A program made the translations under genes and the position numbers. From Acidobacteriota bacterium (GTDB lineage: Bacteria; Acidobacteriota; Thermoanaerobaculia; UBA5066; Gp7-AA6), in assembly GCA_027307335.1 (NCBI GenBank), contig DAHUXD010000047.1, forward strand, positions 62,001-126,000: a stretch of DNA of 64,000 nucleotides. Direction: 5' to 3'. The notes under the pieces were generated by a model that saw only the letters and a list, made by a program, of their open reading frames with translations, was not told the origin of the DNA and did no database searches. This document shows, piece after piece, positions 18,210-27,584 of this stretch; within the stretch, counting starts at the first letter, position 1, and each line of letters starts with the position of its first letter.

Positions 18210-19295
18210 CTAGATGTTGAACGCGAACTCGGGGATCGCGACGATGTACTTGAGGTTGAAGATCCAGCGCAGATACATCTTGATCGGCAGCGCCAGCATC
18301 ATGAGCGCGAGCGACACGCCGATGAAGTACCGCACCGGGTCCATCTTTTCGTAGAAGCGGCGGAGCAGCGTTTTCGAGAACACGAGCGGGAGCGCCGCGA
18401 CGTAAAACCCGACGACGGCGAGGCCGAACATCTCGCGGATGAGCCAGAAGTTCGGCAGGCTTCGCTTCAGGACCTTGATCCAGATGATTTCGGAGAGGTT
18501 GATGTTGTTCAGCGGGACGAGCTTGTTGACGTCCCAGAACTCGTAGGGACCGAAGAAGTTCCAGTTGGGACCACGCAGGAACGTGCCGAGCACGATCAGC
18601 ATGCACCAGAGCACCAGGAACCCCGTCAGGAAGATCGTGATTTCCCAGCGCCGTTCCCTGAAGGTGAAGTAGCCGTTGCCCTTGGGATTCGTATCGATGT
18701 ACGGAATCGCCATCAGCCCCACGATGATGATCGAGGGAAAGGCGACGCCGGCGAGCCAGGGGTCGAAGTAGACGAGCATCTCCTGGAGCCCGAGGAAGTA
18801 CCACGGCGCCTTCGCGGGGTTCGGCGAGTCGGTCGGGTTGGCGGGCTCCTCGAGCGGCGCCTTCAGGTAGATCGACCACACGATCATGACGGCCATCACG
18901 ATGACGAGGCAGATCAGCTCGACGTAGACGAGGTCCGGCCAGGAGAAGACCTTCTGCGCCGAGTCCTCGCCCTCGAACGGCGGACGGCCCTCCGCGATGC
19001 GGCGGTCGTTCGCGTAGGCCTGGGTCATCGAGAACCAGAAGAAGAAGCCGACGAGGAAGATCATGCCGACGATCGGCACGTTGTCCGGCAGCGTCGCGAC
19101 CTTGTTGAAGTTGGGGTCGAGGTAAGAGAGGCCGATGCCGCCGGCGAGGAGCGCGAACAGCACCGCGCCGCCCTTCGGCGTCCAGATCGGCCGCCAGTGG
19201 ATCGCGAGGACGAGCCCGATCAGCGCGCCCGTGACGAGGTACTGCGGCGCCGACAGGAAGTCGATCGCGTTCTTGACGAACTCGATGAGGGCCAC
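18210..19295 (-). CDS. Cytochrome b C-terminal part (subunit IV-like) of a split cytochrome bc complex
   Basis: GTG at 19295 opens a 361-residue membrane protein with about eight hydrophobic spans. The quinol-oxidation site motif of cytochrome b/subunit IV, normally PEWY, appears as KAPWYFLGLQEMLVYFDPW, so the usual glutamate is replaced (APWY). Replacements at this motif are known in menaquinone-using, low-potential complexes. The extra N-terminal spans (about 18-55, 75-95) and the C-terminal spans make it larger than plant-type subunit IV. It sits between cytochrome b N-terminal part and the octahaem cytochrome. Confidence 0.88.
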   Translation of the reverse strand: MALIEFVKNAIDFLSAPQYLVTGALIGLVLAIHWRPIWTPKGGAVLFALLAGGIGLSYLDPNFNKVATLPDNVPIVGMIFLVGFFFWFSMTQAYANDRRIAEGRPPFEGEDSAQKVFSWPDLVYVELICLVIVMAVMIVWSIYLKAPLEEPANPTDSPNPAKAPWYFLGLQEMLVYFDPWLAGVAFPSIIIVGLMAIPYIDTNPKGNGYFTFRERRWEITIFLTGFLVLWCMLIVLGTFLRGPNWNFFGPYEFWDVNKLVPLNNINLSEIIWIKVLKRSLPNFWLIREMFGLAVVGFYVAALPLVFSKTLLRRFYEKMDPVRYFIGVSLALMMLALPIKMYLRWIFNLKYIVAIPEFAFNI

Positions 19296-19307
19296 GGCTA
19301 CCGGACG

Positions 19308-19342
19308 CCCCTCTCCCCGGCCCTCTCCCGGAGGGAGAGGGA
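19308..19342. repeat. Repeat family D palindrome
   Basis: CCCTCTCCC-GGA-GGGAGAGGG, a perfect 9-bp hairpin preceded by CCCCTCTCCCCGG, lies between the two cytochrome b genes. A related degenerate unit occurs inside the pseudokinase gene at 42793-42832. Common as an intergenic element in GC-rich bacteria. Confidence 0.6.
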
Positions 19343-19359
19343 GCAGACAGGCTCGAAGG

Positions 19360-20148
19360 TCATACCGGTCCCGAGATGCCGCCGTCCTTCCGGACGCGCC
19401 AGAAGTGGACGGCCATCAGGAACGCCGCGATGAGCGGGATGCCGACGCAGTGGAGCACGTAGAAGCGCAGCAGCGCGCCGGCGCCGACGAAGCGCCCGCC
19501 GAGGAGGCCGAACCGCGCGTCGTTGGTGGACGTGACGAGCTGGATGTCGCCGATCTTGAGCAGGCTCGTGCCGGGTCCCTGGATGCCGAGGAGCGGCGTC
19601 GCCGAGGCCATGTTCGAGCCGACCGTGATGGCCCAGATCGCGAGCTGGTCCCACGGAAGCAGATACCCGGTGAACGAGAGGAGCAGCGTCAGCACGAGCA
19701 GGATCACGCCGATCACCCAGTTGAACTCGCGCGGCGGCTTGTAGGACCCGGTCATGAACACGCGGAACATGTGGATCCAGACCGAGATCACCATCGCGTG
19801 CGCGCCCCAGCGGTGGACCTCGCGCATGATCCCGAACGGCACCTGCTCGCGCAGGTCGAGGATGTCCACGAAGGCGTACTCGACCGTCGGCCGGTAATAG
19901 AACATCAGGAGGAGGCCGGTGAACGTGAGCACGAGGAAGAGAAAGAACGTCACGCCGCCGGCGCACCACGTGTAGCGCATCTTCACGCCGGACTTGCGGG
20001 TCTTCACCGGGTGCAGGTGCAGGACGACGTTGCCGAGCATCGCGAGCACGCGCTTGCGGTTCGTGTTCGGGATGCCGACGCGGAAGATGGACTTCCAGAA
20101 CTGGCTCGAGACGATCGACTGCTGCAGATCACGCCAACGAGAAGCCAA
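19360..20148 (-). CDS. Cytochrome b N-terminal part (b6-like)
   Basis: The 262-residue protein has four main transmembrane helices. The haem-ligand histidines are visible in helix II ([15 protein letters not shown], outer pair H-X13-H) and helix IV ([18 protein letters not shown]14-H). The 14-residue spacing in helix IV is the b6f-type signature, in line with the split gene. Quinone-site residues [13 protein letters not shown] follow the helix II/III loop. It transfers electrons across the membrane from quinol oxidation. Part of the operon Rieske, b6, subunit IV, octahaem cytochrome. Confidence 0.94.
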   Translation of the reverse strand: MASRWRDLQQSIVSSQFWKSIFRVGIPNTNRKRVLAMLGNVVLHLHPVKTRKSGVKMRYTWCAGGVTFFLFLVLTFTGLLLMFYYRPTVEYAFVDILDLREQVPFGIMREVHRWGAHAMVISVWIHMFRVFMTGSYKPPREFNWVIGVILLVLTLLLSFTGYLLPWDQLAIWAITVGSNMASATPLLGIQGPGTSLLKIGDIQLVTSTNDARFGLLGGRFVGAGALLRFYVLHCVGIPLIAAFLMAVHFWRVRKDGGISGPV

Positions 20149-20230
20149 CTCGAACCTCCGCGTTTAGGGAATCACCGGGTGATGACAGCGATGTCGGGCC
20201 GCCCAACGGCCCGCTCGGGGGGGCTCGACC

Positions 20231-20773
20231 TCATGCCATCTTGACGAAGGCCTTCGGGTCCGACCACTGGCCGCGCTCGTAGAGATACCGGAACGCTTTG
20301 TCCACGATGATCTGGCCGTCCTCGCCCGAGACCTCGATCTGGGCGCGCTCGAGCGGGCGTGGCGCCGGTCCCTCGAAGTTGATTCCCGACACGTAGTAGC
20401 CCGAGCCGTGGCACGGGCACTTGAACTTGTTCTGCGCCTGGAGCCAGTTGGGGGTGCAGCCGAGGTGCACGCAGACCGCGACCAGGGCGTAGATCGAGTT
20501 GGTGTCGCGGACGATCCAGATGCCGTACTTCTCCTTCCACCGCTCGTCCACGCCCAGGGCGTAGCTCGACGGGTCGCCCGCCTTGAACCGGGTGGGCGGC
20601 TCGAACAGGACGTTCGGAAAGAGGAAGCGGACCGTCGCCGTCAGACCCGCGCCCGTGGCCGCGGCAAAGCCCGTCCAGGCGAGCACCATCCACTTCAGGG
20701 TGGAGCGCCGGGTGACCCCGTCGAGGGCGACGTCGGGCGGGGACGACGGAAGCGTCTCGGGAGCGGTCGACAT
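20231..20773 (-). CDS. Rieske 2Fe-2S protein
   Basis: The protein of 180 residues (ATG at 20773; a TTG one codon earlier is possible) begins with a Tat-type signal/anchor (TRRSTLKWMVLAWTGFAAATG, about 21-50). It carries the cluster ligands C101, H103 (CVHLGC) and C119, H122 (CPCHGSGY), with disulfide cysteines C106 and C121. It oxidises quinol and passes electrons to a c-type cytochrome. It is followed by the split cytochrome b genes on the same strand. Confidence 0.95.
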   Translation of the reverse strand: MSTAPETLPSSPPDVALDGVTRRSTLKWMVLAWTGFAAATGAGLTATVRFLFPNVLFEPPTRFKAGDPSSYALGVDERWKEKYGIWIVRDTNSIYALVAVCVHLGCTPNWLQAQNKFKCPCHGSGYYVSGINFEGPAPRPLERAQIEVSGEDGQIIVDKAFRYLYERGQWSDPKAFVKMA

Positions 20774-20813
20774 CAACTCTGGCCGACGAGCCTACCAAAC
20801 ACCATCGGGCCGC

Positions 20814-21740
20814 TCAAGGCGCGGCCGGCGTCGCCGGCGCCCCCGCGGGCGCGCGCAGGGCTTCGATGGCCCTTCGCGCGGCGTCCCGCACCCGGAGATT
20901 GGGGTCCGACTTCTCGAGCCGCTCGAGGACGGGCAGGCTCTCCGCGTCCCGCAGGAGCACGAGCGCCTTCATCGCGTTGACCATCGCCGCCTCGGCCTGA
21001 TCGCCCGACAGCGTCGCCTGCCGCGCCAGCGCCTCCCGGTCGAGCATCGCCTGGAGCGTCGAGAGCCCGGAGGCGTCGCCGAGCTGCGCGAGCGCGATCG
21101 CGGCGTTCCAGCGGACGTCCGCCGTCCGATCCTCGGCGAGCACCTTCAGGCGCGGCACGGCGCGCGCATCGCCGAGGGTGCCGAGGACGTAGGCGGCCAT
21201 CTTCCGCGTGCCGGCGTCCTCCGATTGGGACGCCTCGAGGACGGTGTCGAAGCCGGCCGGCCCGCCGATCTTCCCGAGGGCCCAGATCGCGTAGAGCCGG
21301 GTGTCCGGGTCGTCGGCGTGCGCCGCCTGGAGGAGCGCCGGCACGGCCGCGGGCTCGCCGAGGCGGCCGAGCACGAGCACGAGGTAGCGGCGGACGAGGA
21401 GGTCCTCCGGCCGCCTCGGCGAGAGCGTCTCGTAGACCCGCAGCGTCTCCGCGCAGAGCTCCGCCCGCTCGTCGGGCTTCAGGTTCCCGAGCGAGCGCGA
21501 CAGCTCGAACGCCGCCTGCCAGCGGCGGTTGGCCGTCCCGCCGCGGACCTCCTGCAGGTAGTCGCGCGGCCCGCGCCGCTCGAAGGTCATCGTGTTGAAG
21601 AAGACGAAGATGCCGACGGCCGCGACGACGACGGTCAGCGGCAGGAGGAAGAACCGCGCGAGGAGCCGTCCGGCTCCCCGGGGCTCTTCGGTCAGATCGT
21701 CGTCTTCGGGAGGCGAAGCGTCCTTCGGCGTCTCGGTCAC
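20814..21740 (-). CDS. Membrane-anchored HEAT-repeat protein of the bc-complex operon
   Basis: Start taken at the GTG overlapping the ferredoxin stop (GTGA); the frame continues upstream only over the ferredoxin gene. The 308-residue protein has one N-terminal membrane span (about 29-48) and then about five HEAT/PBS-lyase-like repeats (YLVLVLGRLGEPAAVPALLQAA; YAIWALGKIGGPAGFDTVLEA; MAAYVLGTLGDARAVPRLKVLA; NAAIALAQLGDASGLSTLQAML). Such repeats are scaffolds for protein-protein contacts. Its place between the ferredoxin and the Rieske gene suggests a docking or assembly factor for this complex. Confidence 0.85.
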   Translation of the reverse strand: MTETPKDASPPEDDDLTEEPRGAGRLLARFFLLPLTVVVAAVGIFVFFNTMTFERRGPRDYLQEVRGGTANRRWQAAFELSRSLGNLKPDERAELCAETLRVYETLSPRRPEDLLVRRYLVLVLGRLGEPAAVPALLQAAHADDPDTRLYAIWALGKIGGPAGFDTVLEASQSEDAGTRKMAAYVLGTLGDARAVPRLKVLAEDRTADVRWNAAIALAQLGDASGLSTLQAMLDREALARQATLSGDQAEAAMVNAMKALVLLRDAESLPVLERLEKSDPNLRVRDAARRAIEALRAPAGAPATPAAP

Positions 21741-22183
21741 AGGACGGGCAGGTACCGCTTCGCCTGCGTGATCGGGTTCGGGACGAAGATCGCGTCCTTC
21801 TCGCAGACGGTCTCGCACAGGCGGCACGACACGCAGGGACCCGCGTCCACCTCGGCGATCTTGTGGAAGGTCTCGTGGAGCGGGTCCTCGATCAGGTAGA
21901 TGCAGTCGAACGGGCAGATGTCGATGCAGAACTCGCAGCCCGTGCAGAGGTCCCGGTCGACGATGGCCTTGGGAATCTCCTTCGGCCTGACCTTCTCGAC
22001 GAGCTCGCCCTTCTGGTCCTGGATGCAGGAGACCGGGCAGTACCGGGCGCAGACCGAGCAGTCGATGCAGCGGTCGTGGTGGATGACGTATTTCTCGGCC
22101 TTGTCGCCCGTGATCGTGTGCGTCGGGCACTTGATCTCGCAGACGCCGCAGCCGATGCAGGTATCGGTGATGAAATGAGGCAT
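21737..22183 (-). CDS. Ferredoxin-like protein with four 4Fe-4S motifs
   Basis: The 148-residue protein contains four CxxCxxCxxxC motifs: CIGCGVCEIKC, CIDCSVCARYC, CTGCEFCIDIC and CVSCRLCETVC. These are enough for up to four 4Fe-4S clusters, as in two fused bacterial-type ferredoxins. There is no signal peptide, so it is cytoplasmic. As first gene of the operon (ATG 22183 behind a GGAG) it suggests that the cytochrome b complex exchanges electrons with a cytoplasmic low-potential pool. That link is inferred from context. Confidence 0.93.
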   Translation of the reverse strand: MPHFITDTCIGCGVCEIKCPTHTITGDKAEKYVIHHDRCIDCSVCARYCPVSCIQDQKGELVEKVRPKEIPKAIVDRDLCTGCEFCIDICPFDCIYLIEDPLHETFHKIAEVDAGPCVSCRLCETVCEKDAIFVPNPITQAKRYLPVL

Positions 22184-22247
22184 AAACTCCGTTCCGCCAG
22201 CCCCTTGCGCGGGGCGCGGACGTTCAAATTACCACACTGGCGCCGCG

Positions 22248-22310
22248 GCGAGAGAACGCCGCGTCGAAGCCGAGGCCGAGCGAAGCGAGGGCTCGGGTTC
22301 GAGAAGAGAT
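22248..22310 (+). repeat. Repeat family B, copy 2
   Basis: It starts with the hairpin core CGGCGAGAGAACGCCG, continues GCGTCGAAGCCGAGGCCGAG and ends GGGTTCGAGAAGAG. It is the clearest full copy of the family and lies in the 182-bp divergent gap between the ferredoxin gene and the next plus-strand gene. Confidence 0.8.
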
Positions 22311-22365
22311 GCGCCGAACATTTCGACGTCCCGTGCGTTAGGGACTGGTGGGAGACTTCGCACCG

Positions 22366-22953
22366 ATGAGCAGAGAAGTGCGCGCCGTCGTCCTCGGGCT
22401 GTTCGTGGTCGTGCTCGCCGCGCTGGCGCTGTCGTTCTGGCGGCGCCCGGCCGCCGAGTTCCAGCGGATCAAGGGATTCCGCGTCGAGATCCGCTCCCGC
22501 GACGGCGGCGAGACGCGCCACGCCTCGTTCAACGTGCCGTCGAACCTCCTCGCGCGGCTCGCCAAGCTCGCCCCGAAGGAGCTCGGCACCGACATGCGCC
22601 GGGAGTGGAGCAAGGAGGACGTCACGCCGCGCCAGATCCTCGACGCGGCGGAGGAGAGCGCGCCCGGAAAGCCCGGAGTGATCAAGAAGGAAGACGCCAC
22701 CATCGAGGTCATGGCCGACGGCGGCGTCCTCGAGATCGACGTCAAGGACGAGTGGGACAAGCACGTCCACATCCGTCTCCCCCGCGTTCTCATCGAGGCC
22801 CTCTCCGACGACAAGGGCCGGATCTCGACCTCGGAGATCCTCGAGAAGCTCGACGAGCTCGGCCCCGGCGACGTCGTCACGATCCAGGACCACGACAACG
22901 AGGTGACGATCACGGCGCAGCCGTACGGCCGACACGGAATTCACATTTCTTGA
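22366..22953 (+). CDS. Membrane-anchored protein of unknown function
   Basis: ATG at 22366 is chosen because MSREVRAVVLG leads directly into the single membrane span (about residues 5-23); a GTG at 22348 is the alternative. The remaining 170 residues are soluble and charged, with segments such as GFRVEIRSRDGGETRHASFNVPSNLLARLAKL, read here only in part, and LDELGPGDVVTIQDHDNEVTI. The repeated turn between a strand-rich half and a helical half suggests two similar subdomains. I do not recognise a family. It stands alone between repeats B and C. Confidence 0.7.
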   Translation: MSREVRAVVLGLFVVVLAALALSFWRRPAAEFQRIKGFRVEIRSRDGGETRHASFNVPSNLLARLAKLAPKELGTDMRREWSKEDVTPRQILDAAEESAPGKPGVIKKEDATIEVMADGGVLEIDVKDEWDKHVHIRLPRVLIEALSDDKGRISTSEILEKLDELGPGDVVTIQDHDNEVTITAQPYGRHGIHIS

Positions 22954-22959
22954 CGCGCG

Positions 22960-23015
22960 CGGGCGGGGACAAGCCCCGCCCCTACGCCCGTAGGGACGGC
23001 CCTCGCGGCCGCCCC
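22960..23015 (+). repeat. Repeat family C, copy 2
   Basis: Same orientation and nearly the same sequence as 14958-15015 (GGGCGGGGACAAGCCCCGCC, then GTAGGGACGGCC and GGCCGCC). It starts 6 bp after the upstream stop codon and ends 32 bp before the next start. Confidence 0.75.
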
Positions 23016-23047
23016 CACGAGCCGGCGGACAACGGTATTCTCCCGAG

Positions 23048-25105
23048 GTGCCCAACCGGTTGGCCCTCGAGTCCTCCCCTTACCTCCTCCAGCACAAGGA
23101 CAATCCGGTCGACTGGCACCCGTGGGGCGAAGAGGCCTTCGCCCGCTCGCGCGCCGAGGAGAAGCCGATCTTCCTCTCGATCGGCTACTCGACCTGTCAC
23201 TGGTGCCACGTGATGGAGCACGAGTCGTTCGAGGATGCGGAGACGGCGGCGGCGCTCAACCGCGACTTCGTCCCGGTCAAGGTCGACCGCGAGGAGCGTC
23301 CGGACGTCGACGACATCTACATGCAGGCCGTCCAGCTGATGACCGGCCAGGGCGGCTGGCCCCTTTCGTTGTTCCTCACGCCCGAGCTCCGGCCCTTCTA
23401 CGGCGGCACCTACTTCCCGCCGGCGCCGCGGTGGGGCAAGCCCGGCTTCCCGCAGCTCCTCGCCGCGATCGCCGCGGCCTGGCGCGACCGGCGCGGCGAG
23501 CTCGAGGCCTCCGCCGCCGAGATGCTGGCGCACCTCGCGCCGCGAGCGGAGAGGCCGGAGGGGGCGGCCGCGCCGGGCCGCGAGACGATCGCCGCGGCCG
23601 TCCGTCTGCTCGAGCGCCAGTACGACGCCCGCGACGGCGGCTTCGGCGGCGCGCCCAAGTTCCCGCCCGCGATGCGTCTCGAGCTCCTCCTGCGCCACTG
23701 GCTCGCGACGAAGGAGCCGGCCGCGCGCGGCATGGTCGAGAAGACGCTCACGAAGATGGCCGAGGGCGGCATGTACGACCAGGTCGGCGGCGGCTTCCAC
23801 CGCTACTCGGTCGACGCGCAGTGGCTCGTCCCGCACTTCGAGAAGATGCTCTACGACAACGCGATGCTCGCGCGGGTGTATCTCCTCGCGCACCGCGCGT
23901 TCGGGGGCCCGCTCTACGCTCGCATCGCGCGCGAGACGCTCGATTACCTCCTCGCGGAGATGACGCCCGAGGGCGGCGGCTTCTTCGCGGCGCAGGACGC
24001 CGACTCGGGCGGCGAGGAAGGCACGTACTACGTCTGGAACCCGCGCTCGCTCGCGGAGGCGGTCGGCGCGGCCGACGCGGCGCTCGTGGCCGCCCGGTTC
24101 GGCGTGACCGAGGGCGGCAACTTCGAGCACGGCGAGACGGTCCTCTCGATCGTCCGCGGCGTCCCCGAGCTCGCGAAGGATTTCGGCCGTCCCGAGGCGG
24201 ACGTCGCCGCCGCGCTCGCCGAGGCCCGCGCGAAGATGAAGGCCCTCCGCTCGAGGCGCGTGCCGCCCGGCACCGACGACAAGCTCCTGACCGACTGGTC
24301 CGCTCTCGCGATCGGCGCCTTCGCGCTCGGGAGCGGCGTGCTCGCGGAGCCGCGCTACGGGCTCGCCGCGCAAGCGGCGGCCGACCGGATCCTCGAGCGC
24401 TGCGTCCAGGACGACGGGCTCGGCGAGCTTCTCCATCGCGAGAAGGCGGGGCGCGCGGGGATCCCGGGGTTCGCGAGCGACTACGCCCTCCTCATCGAGG
24501 CGCTCCTCGATCTCTACGAGGCGACCTTCGTCCCGCGGTACTTCGCCGAGGCCGTGCGGCTCCAGGAGGTCTTCGACGAGCGCTTCGCCGATCCCGCCGG
24601 CGGGTACTACCTCTCGGCGGAGGGCCACGATGGCCTGATCCTCCGCCCGAAGGAGAGCTGGGACGGCGCCACGCCTTCCTCCAACTCGGTCGCGGCGATG
24701 AACCTGCTCCGGCTCGCGGTCTTCACGGGCGACGAGCGCTACCGGCGGAGAGCCGGGGACGTCTTCGCGAGCGCCGCCGAGGTTCTCTCCCGTGCGCCGG
24801 TTGCGCTGCCGCGCCTGCTCTGCGCCGTCGACTTCGCGTCGGACCCGCCGCGCGAGGTCGTGCTCGCGGGCACTCCGGGCCGGGCGGACTTCGAGGCGCT
24901 GCGGCGGACCGTCGTCGAGAGCCGGCGCCTGAATCGCGTCGTGGCCCACGCGGACTCGGCCGGCGCGACGCCCGCGCTCGCCGCGCTCGCGGAAGGGCGC
25001 GCCGGCGGAAACGGCCCGGCGCGCGCCTTCGTGTGCTCGAGCTTCTCGTGCCGCGCGCCCGTCTCGGAGCCGGACGCGCTCGCGGCGGCCCTCGACGCGC
25101 CGTGA
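23048..25105 (+). CDS. DUF255 / YyaL-type thioredoxin-domain protein
   Basis: The 685-residue length and the order of motifs fit the YyaL/spermatogenesis-associated protein 20 family: N-terminal [20 protein letters not shown], a thioredoxin-like site [27 protein letters not shown], and [13 protein letters not shown]-terminal alpha/alpha-barrel region resembling N-acylglucosamine 2-epimerase follows ([45 protein letters not shown]). The enzymatic role of the family is not settled. GTG start at 23048. It is coupled by GTGA to the downstream deacetylase-like gene. Confidence 0.93.
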   Translation: MPNRLALESSPYLLQHKDNPVDWHPWGEEAFARSRAEEKPIFLSIGYSTCHWCHVMEHESFEDAETAAALNRDFVPVKVDREERPDVDDIYMQAVQLMTGQGGWPLSLFLTPELRPFYGGTYFPPAPRWGKPGFPQLLAAIAAAWRDRRGELEASAAEMLAHLAPRAERPEGAAAPGRETIAAAVRLLERQYDARDGGFGGAPKFPPAMRLELLLRHWLATKEPAARGMVEKTLTKMAEGGMYDQVGGGFHRYSVDAQWLVPHFEKMLYDNAMLARVYLLAHRAFGGPLYARIARETLDYLLAEMTPEGGGFFAAQDADSGGEEGTYYVWNPRSLAEAVGAADAALVAARFGVTEGGNFEHGETVLSIVRGVPELAKDFGRPEADVAAALAEARAKMKALRSRRVPPGTDDKLLTDWSALAIGAFALGSGVLAEPRYGLAAQAAADRILERCVQDDGLGELLHREKAGRAGIPGFASDYALLIEALLDLYEATFVPRYFAEAVRLQEVFDERFADPAGGYYLSAEGHDGLILRPKESWDGATPSSNSVAAMNLLRLAVFTGDERYRRRAGDVFASAAEVLSRAPVALPRLLCAVDFASDPPREVVLAGTPGRADFEALRRTVVESRRLNRVVAHADSAGATPALAALAEGRAGGNGPARAFVCSSFSCRAPVSEPDALAAALDAP

Positions 25106-26124
25106 CGACCGGACTCGTCTTCGACGAGCGCTTCCTCGACCACCGGGCGCCGCCCGGCCATCCCGAGCACGCCGGCCGGGCCGCCGCGATCTGGAGCCGC
25201 CTCGAGTCGGAGGGGCTCGCCGCCCGCTGCCGGCGCGTGCCCGCGCGCGAGGCGACGGACGCGGAGCTCGAGCGCGTCCACACGCCGCGTCACGTCCGCG
25301 CGATCGCGGAGACCGCGCGGCACGAGTCCCTCCGGCTCGATCCCGACACCTACACGTCGTCCGGCTCCGCCCTCGCGGCGCGCCTCTCGGCGGGCGGCCT
25401 CGTCGACCTCGCGCTCGCGGTGGCGGAGGGGCGCCTCTCGGACGGCTTCGCCGTGCTCCGCCCTCCGGGGCACCATGCCGAGGCGGAGCGCGCGATGGGG
25501 TTCTGCCTGTTCAACAACGTCGCGGTCGCCGCCCGCGCCGTCCAGGCGGCCGGCGCCGCGAAGCGCGTGCTGATCGTCGACTGGGACCTGCACCACGGCA
25601 ACGGCACCCAGCACTCGTTCCGCGAGGACCCCTCGGTCCTCTACTTCTCCGTCCACCAGTTCCCCTTCTATCCGGGCACCGGCGCGGTCGCCGAGATCGG
25701 CGGCGGCGAGGGGCGGGGATTCACGATCAACGTGCCGTTCCCGGGCGGCATGGGCGACGCCGAGTACCTCGCCGCCTTCGACGGCGTGCTCCTGCCGGCC
25801 GCGGACGCGTTCGATCCCGAGCTCGTGCTCGTGTCGGCCGGGTTCGACGCGGCGGACGGCGATCCGCTCGGCTCGATGCGCGTGTCGCCCGAGGGCTACG
25901 GGGCGCTGACGCGGCGGCTGCTCGGTCTCGCCGGCGGGCGCGTCGTCCTCGCCCTCGAGGGCGGCTACGACCTCGACGCGATCGCTCGCTCGGCCGCGGC
26001 ATGCGTGCGGGCGCTGCTCGGCGACCCGGCGCCCGAGCCCGCGTTCGGCGAGCCGGCCCGTCTCGCGCGCGCCGCGATTGCCGCGGTGAAGGACGCGCAA
26101 AAGGAGTATTGGGCTGGCCTTTAG
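25102..26124 (+). CDS. Histone deacetylase-family amidohydrolase
   Basis: Start is the GTG overlapping the upstream TGA. The 340-residue protein shows the zinc-hydrolase signatures [46 protein letters not shown] and EGGYDLDAI. Prokaryotic members (AcuC, polyamine deacetylases) remove acetyl or related acyl groups; class II-like features (GHHAE, GNGTQ) are typical here. The substrate cannot be read from sequence. The pairing with the DUF255 protein is tight and probably co-transcribed. A family B hairpin core follows directly after its stop. Confidence 0.93.
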   Translation: MTTGLVFDERFLDHRAPPGHPEHAGRAAAIWSRLESEGLAARCRRVPAREATDAELERVHTPRHVRAIAETARHESLRLDPDTYTSSGSALAARLSAGGLVDLALAVAEGRLSDGFAVLRPPGHHAEAERAMGFCLFNNVAVAARAVQAAGAAKRVLIVDWDLHHGNGTQHSFREDPSVLYFSVHQFPFYPGTGAVAEIGGGEGRGFTINVPFPGGMGDAEYLAAFDGVLLPAADAFDPELVLVSAGFDAADGDPLGSMRVSPEGYGALTRRLLGLAGGRVVLALEGGYDLDAIARSAAACVRALLGDPAPEPAFGEPARLARAAIAAVKDAQKEYWAGL

Positions 26125-26140
26125 CGGCGAGGGAACGCCG
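26125..26140. repeat. Repeat family B hairpin core, isolated
   Basis: CGGCGAGGGAACGCCG (stem CGGCG/CGCCG) begins at the base after the deacetylase stop codon. The same core heads the longer family B elements. Confidence 0.6.
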
Positions 26141-26200
26141 CGAGGTAGCATGAAGTTCATGTTGGGTTCATGATGAGCCCGGCAGAATTCCTCCTCCCCC

Positions 26201-27004
26201 ATGAACCGATTCCTCCGGACCCTCGCCGCCGTGCTCCTGCTGTTCCCGGCATACGCGGTCTTCGCCTACGTCGTGATGCCCGTGTCGTGGTGGCAGTACC
26301 ACCGGATCGCCGGCGCGGCCAGCTCCGGCGGCGTCACCCGCACGCTCGAGGGAATCGCCGCCGATCCGCTCAACGTCGCGCTGGTCGGTTCCGAGGCGCA
26401 GGTGGCCGACGCCATGCGCGCGGCCGGCTGGACTCCCGCCGACCGCATCACGCTCCGCTCCGGCTGGAAGGACGCGACGAGCGTTCTCTTCGCCCGGCCG
26501 TACACGTCCGCCCCCGTCAGCACCCACGTGCTGTGGGGCCGGCCGCAGGACCTTGCGTTCGAACAGATCGTCGGCGGCAGCCCGCGCCGGCGCCACCACG
26601 TCCGTCTGTGGCGCGCGAACCTGCCGGCCGATCCGAGGGACACGCTCTGGCTGGGCGCGGCGAGCTACGACGCGAAGCTCGGGTTCTCGCGCTACACCGG
26701 AGAGGTCATCCACCACATCGACACGCGCGTGGACGGCGAGCGCGACCGTTTGCTCTCGGACCTCGACCGCGGCGGACGCCTGGCGCGCTCGGCATGCGGC
26801 GCGGGCCCCGTCGCCGCCAACCACGGCATCAACGGATCCGGCGACGCCTGGGAGACCGATGGACGGCTGTGCGTCGCGGTGCTCGGTGAGCCGGGGACGG
26901 TCCCTGCGTCTGGTCCGTCGCTCGACGGCACGCTCGCAGAGCTCCGCGAGAGGGCGGCGCGTCCGGGAGACCGGATCGGCACGAACCCGATCCGCGCGCG
27001 TTAG
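26201..27004 (+). CDS. LssY C-terminal-domain membrane protein
   Basis: The 267-residue protein has an N-terminal span (about 5-28) and then a domain resembling LssY-C: DPLNVALVGSEAQVADAMRAAGWTPA, HVLWGRPQDLAFEQ, GGSPRRRHHVRLWR, LWLGAASYD, IHHIDTRVDGERD. LssY was first noted in Legionella secretion clusters, but the domain is widespread and its activity is unknown. It probably faces the periplasm. ATG start at 26201 with no clear Shine-Dalgarno. It converges on the following minus-strand gene with an 11-bp gap. Confidence 0.8.
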   Translation: MNRFLRTLAAVLLLFPAYAVFAYVVMPVSWWQYHRIAGAASSGGVTRTLEGIAADPLNVALVGSEAQVADAMRAAGWTPADRITLRSGWKDATSVLFARPYTSAPVSTHVLWGRPQDLAFEQIVGGSPRRRHHVRLWRANLPADPRDTLWLGAASYDAKLGFSRYTGEVIHHIDTRVDGERDRLLSDLDRGGRLARSACGAGPVAANHGINGSGDAWETDGRLCVAVLGEPGTVPASGPSLDGTLAELRERAARPGDRIGTNPIRAR

Positions 27005-27015
27005 GCGCCGGCGGG

Positions 27016-27552
27016 TCAGTCCCGCTCTTCCGGCGCCTCGAGGATTTCCGTCAGGTCGTACGAACCCGGCGCCAGGTGCAGCGTCAGCTGCCCCTCCTCG
27101 AACGCCGTTCGCTCGAGCGAGAAGTCCGCGCCGGGCGGCATCCAGTCGTTCAGGTTCACGACCATGATCCGGTCGTCGCGGTACCAGGTCAGGAGCCCCT
27201 CCGGCACCTTCTGCACGAGGTAGATCAGGAGCTGGTCCGGGATCGGAATGAACGACAGAGCCTGCACGCGATCCAGGACGAACGCGAGGAACCCGTCCTT
27301 CAGGCGCAGCTGCGAGAGCGATGCCCGGGCGGAGAGCGGCACGCCGAAGCGGCGCACGGTCAGGGTCGCGGCGAGCTCCCCCTTCGTGACGCGGATGCGC
27401 AGATCCTGCAGATCGGGGATGCGGTCGACCAGCCGGTGGACGAGAGCGTTCAGCGTCCGCTCGTCGAAGGACACGGAGAGCCCGCTCCAGCGAACCCGAA
27501 AGCCCGGCTCTTCCGGCGGCGCCGGCCACTCCGGCGCCGCGTTCTCTTTCAT
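27016..27552 (-). CDS. Conserved-looking hypothetical protein
   Basis: The 178-residue soluble protein has no signal peptide. Its pattern of alternating strands (FRVRWSGLSVSFDERTLN; DLRIRVTKGELAATLTVRRF; ASLSQLRLKDGFLAFVLD; DRIMVVNLNDWMPPG) recalls lipid-binding or DUF2993-like folds, but no family can be named. The phrase VNLNDWMPPGADF is the most conserved-looking part. It is the last gene after UbiA, which leaves open a role in lipid handling. Confidence 0.65.
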   Translation of the reverse strand: MKENAAPEWPAPPEEPGFRVRWSGLSVSFDERTLNALVHRLVDRIPDLQDLRIRVTKGELAATLTVRRFGVPLSARASLSQLRLKDGFLAFVLDRVQALSFIPIPDQLLIYLVQKVPEGLLTWYRDDRIMVVNLNDWMPPGADFSLERTAFEEGQLTLHLAPGSYDLTEILEAPEERD

Positions 27553-27584
27553 GAGGCTTTTATTTTACGCCCGTCCGGCGCCCC

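Noticed and set aside
15122-18220. Plus-strand open frame of 1032 codons and a minus frame of 1030 codons over the octahaem cytochrome.
   Set aside because: Only the 15131-18205 minus frame contains the eight CXXCH motifs; the others are shadows.
25102-26124. Histone-deacetylase-like gene considered as eukaryotic contamination.
   Set aside because: GC content, GTGA overlap with the upstream gene and family motifs are all as in bacterial amidohydrolases.
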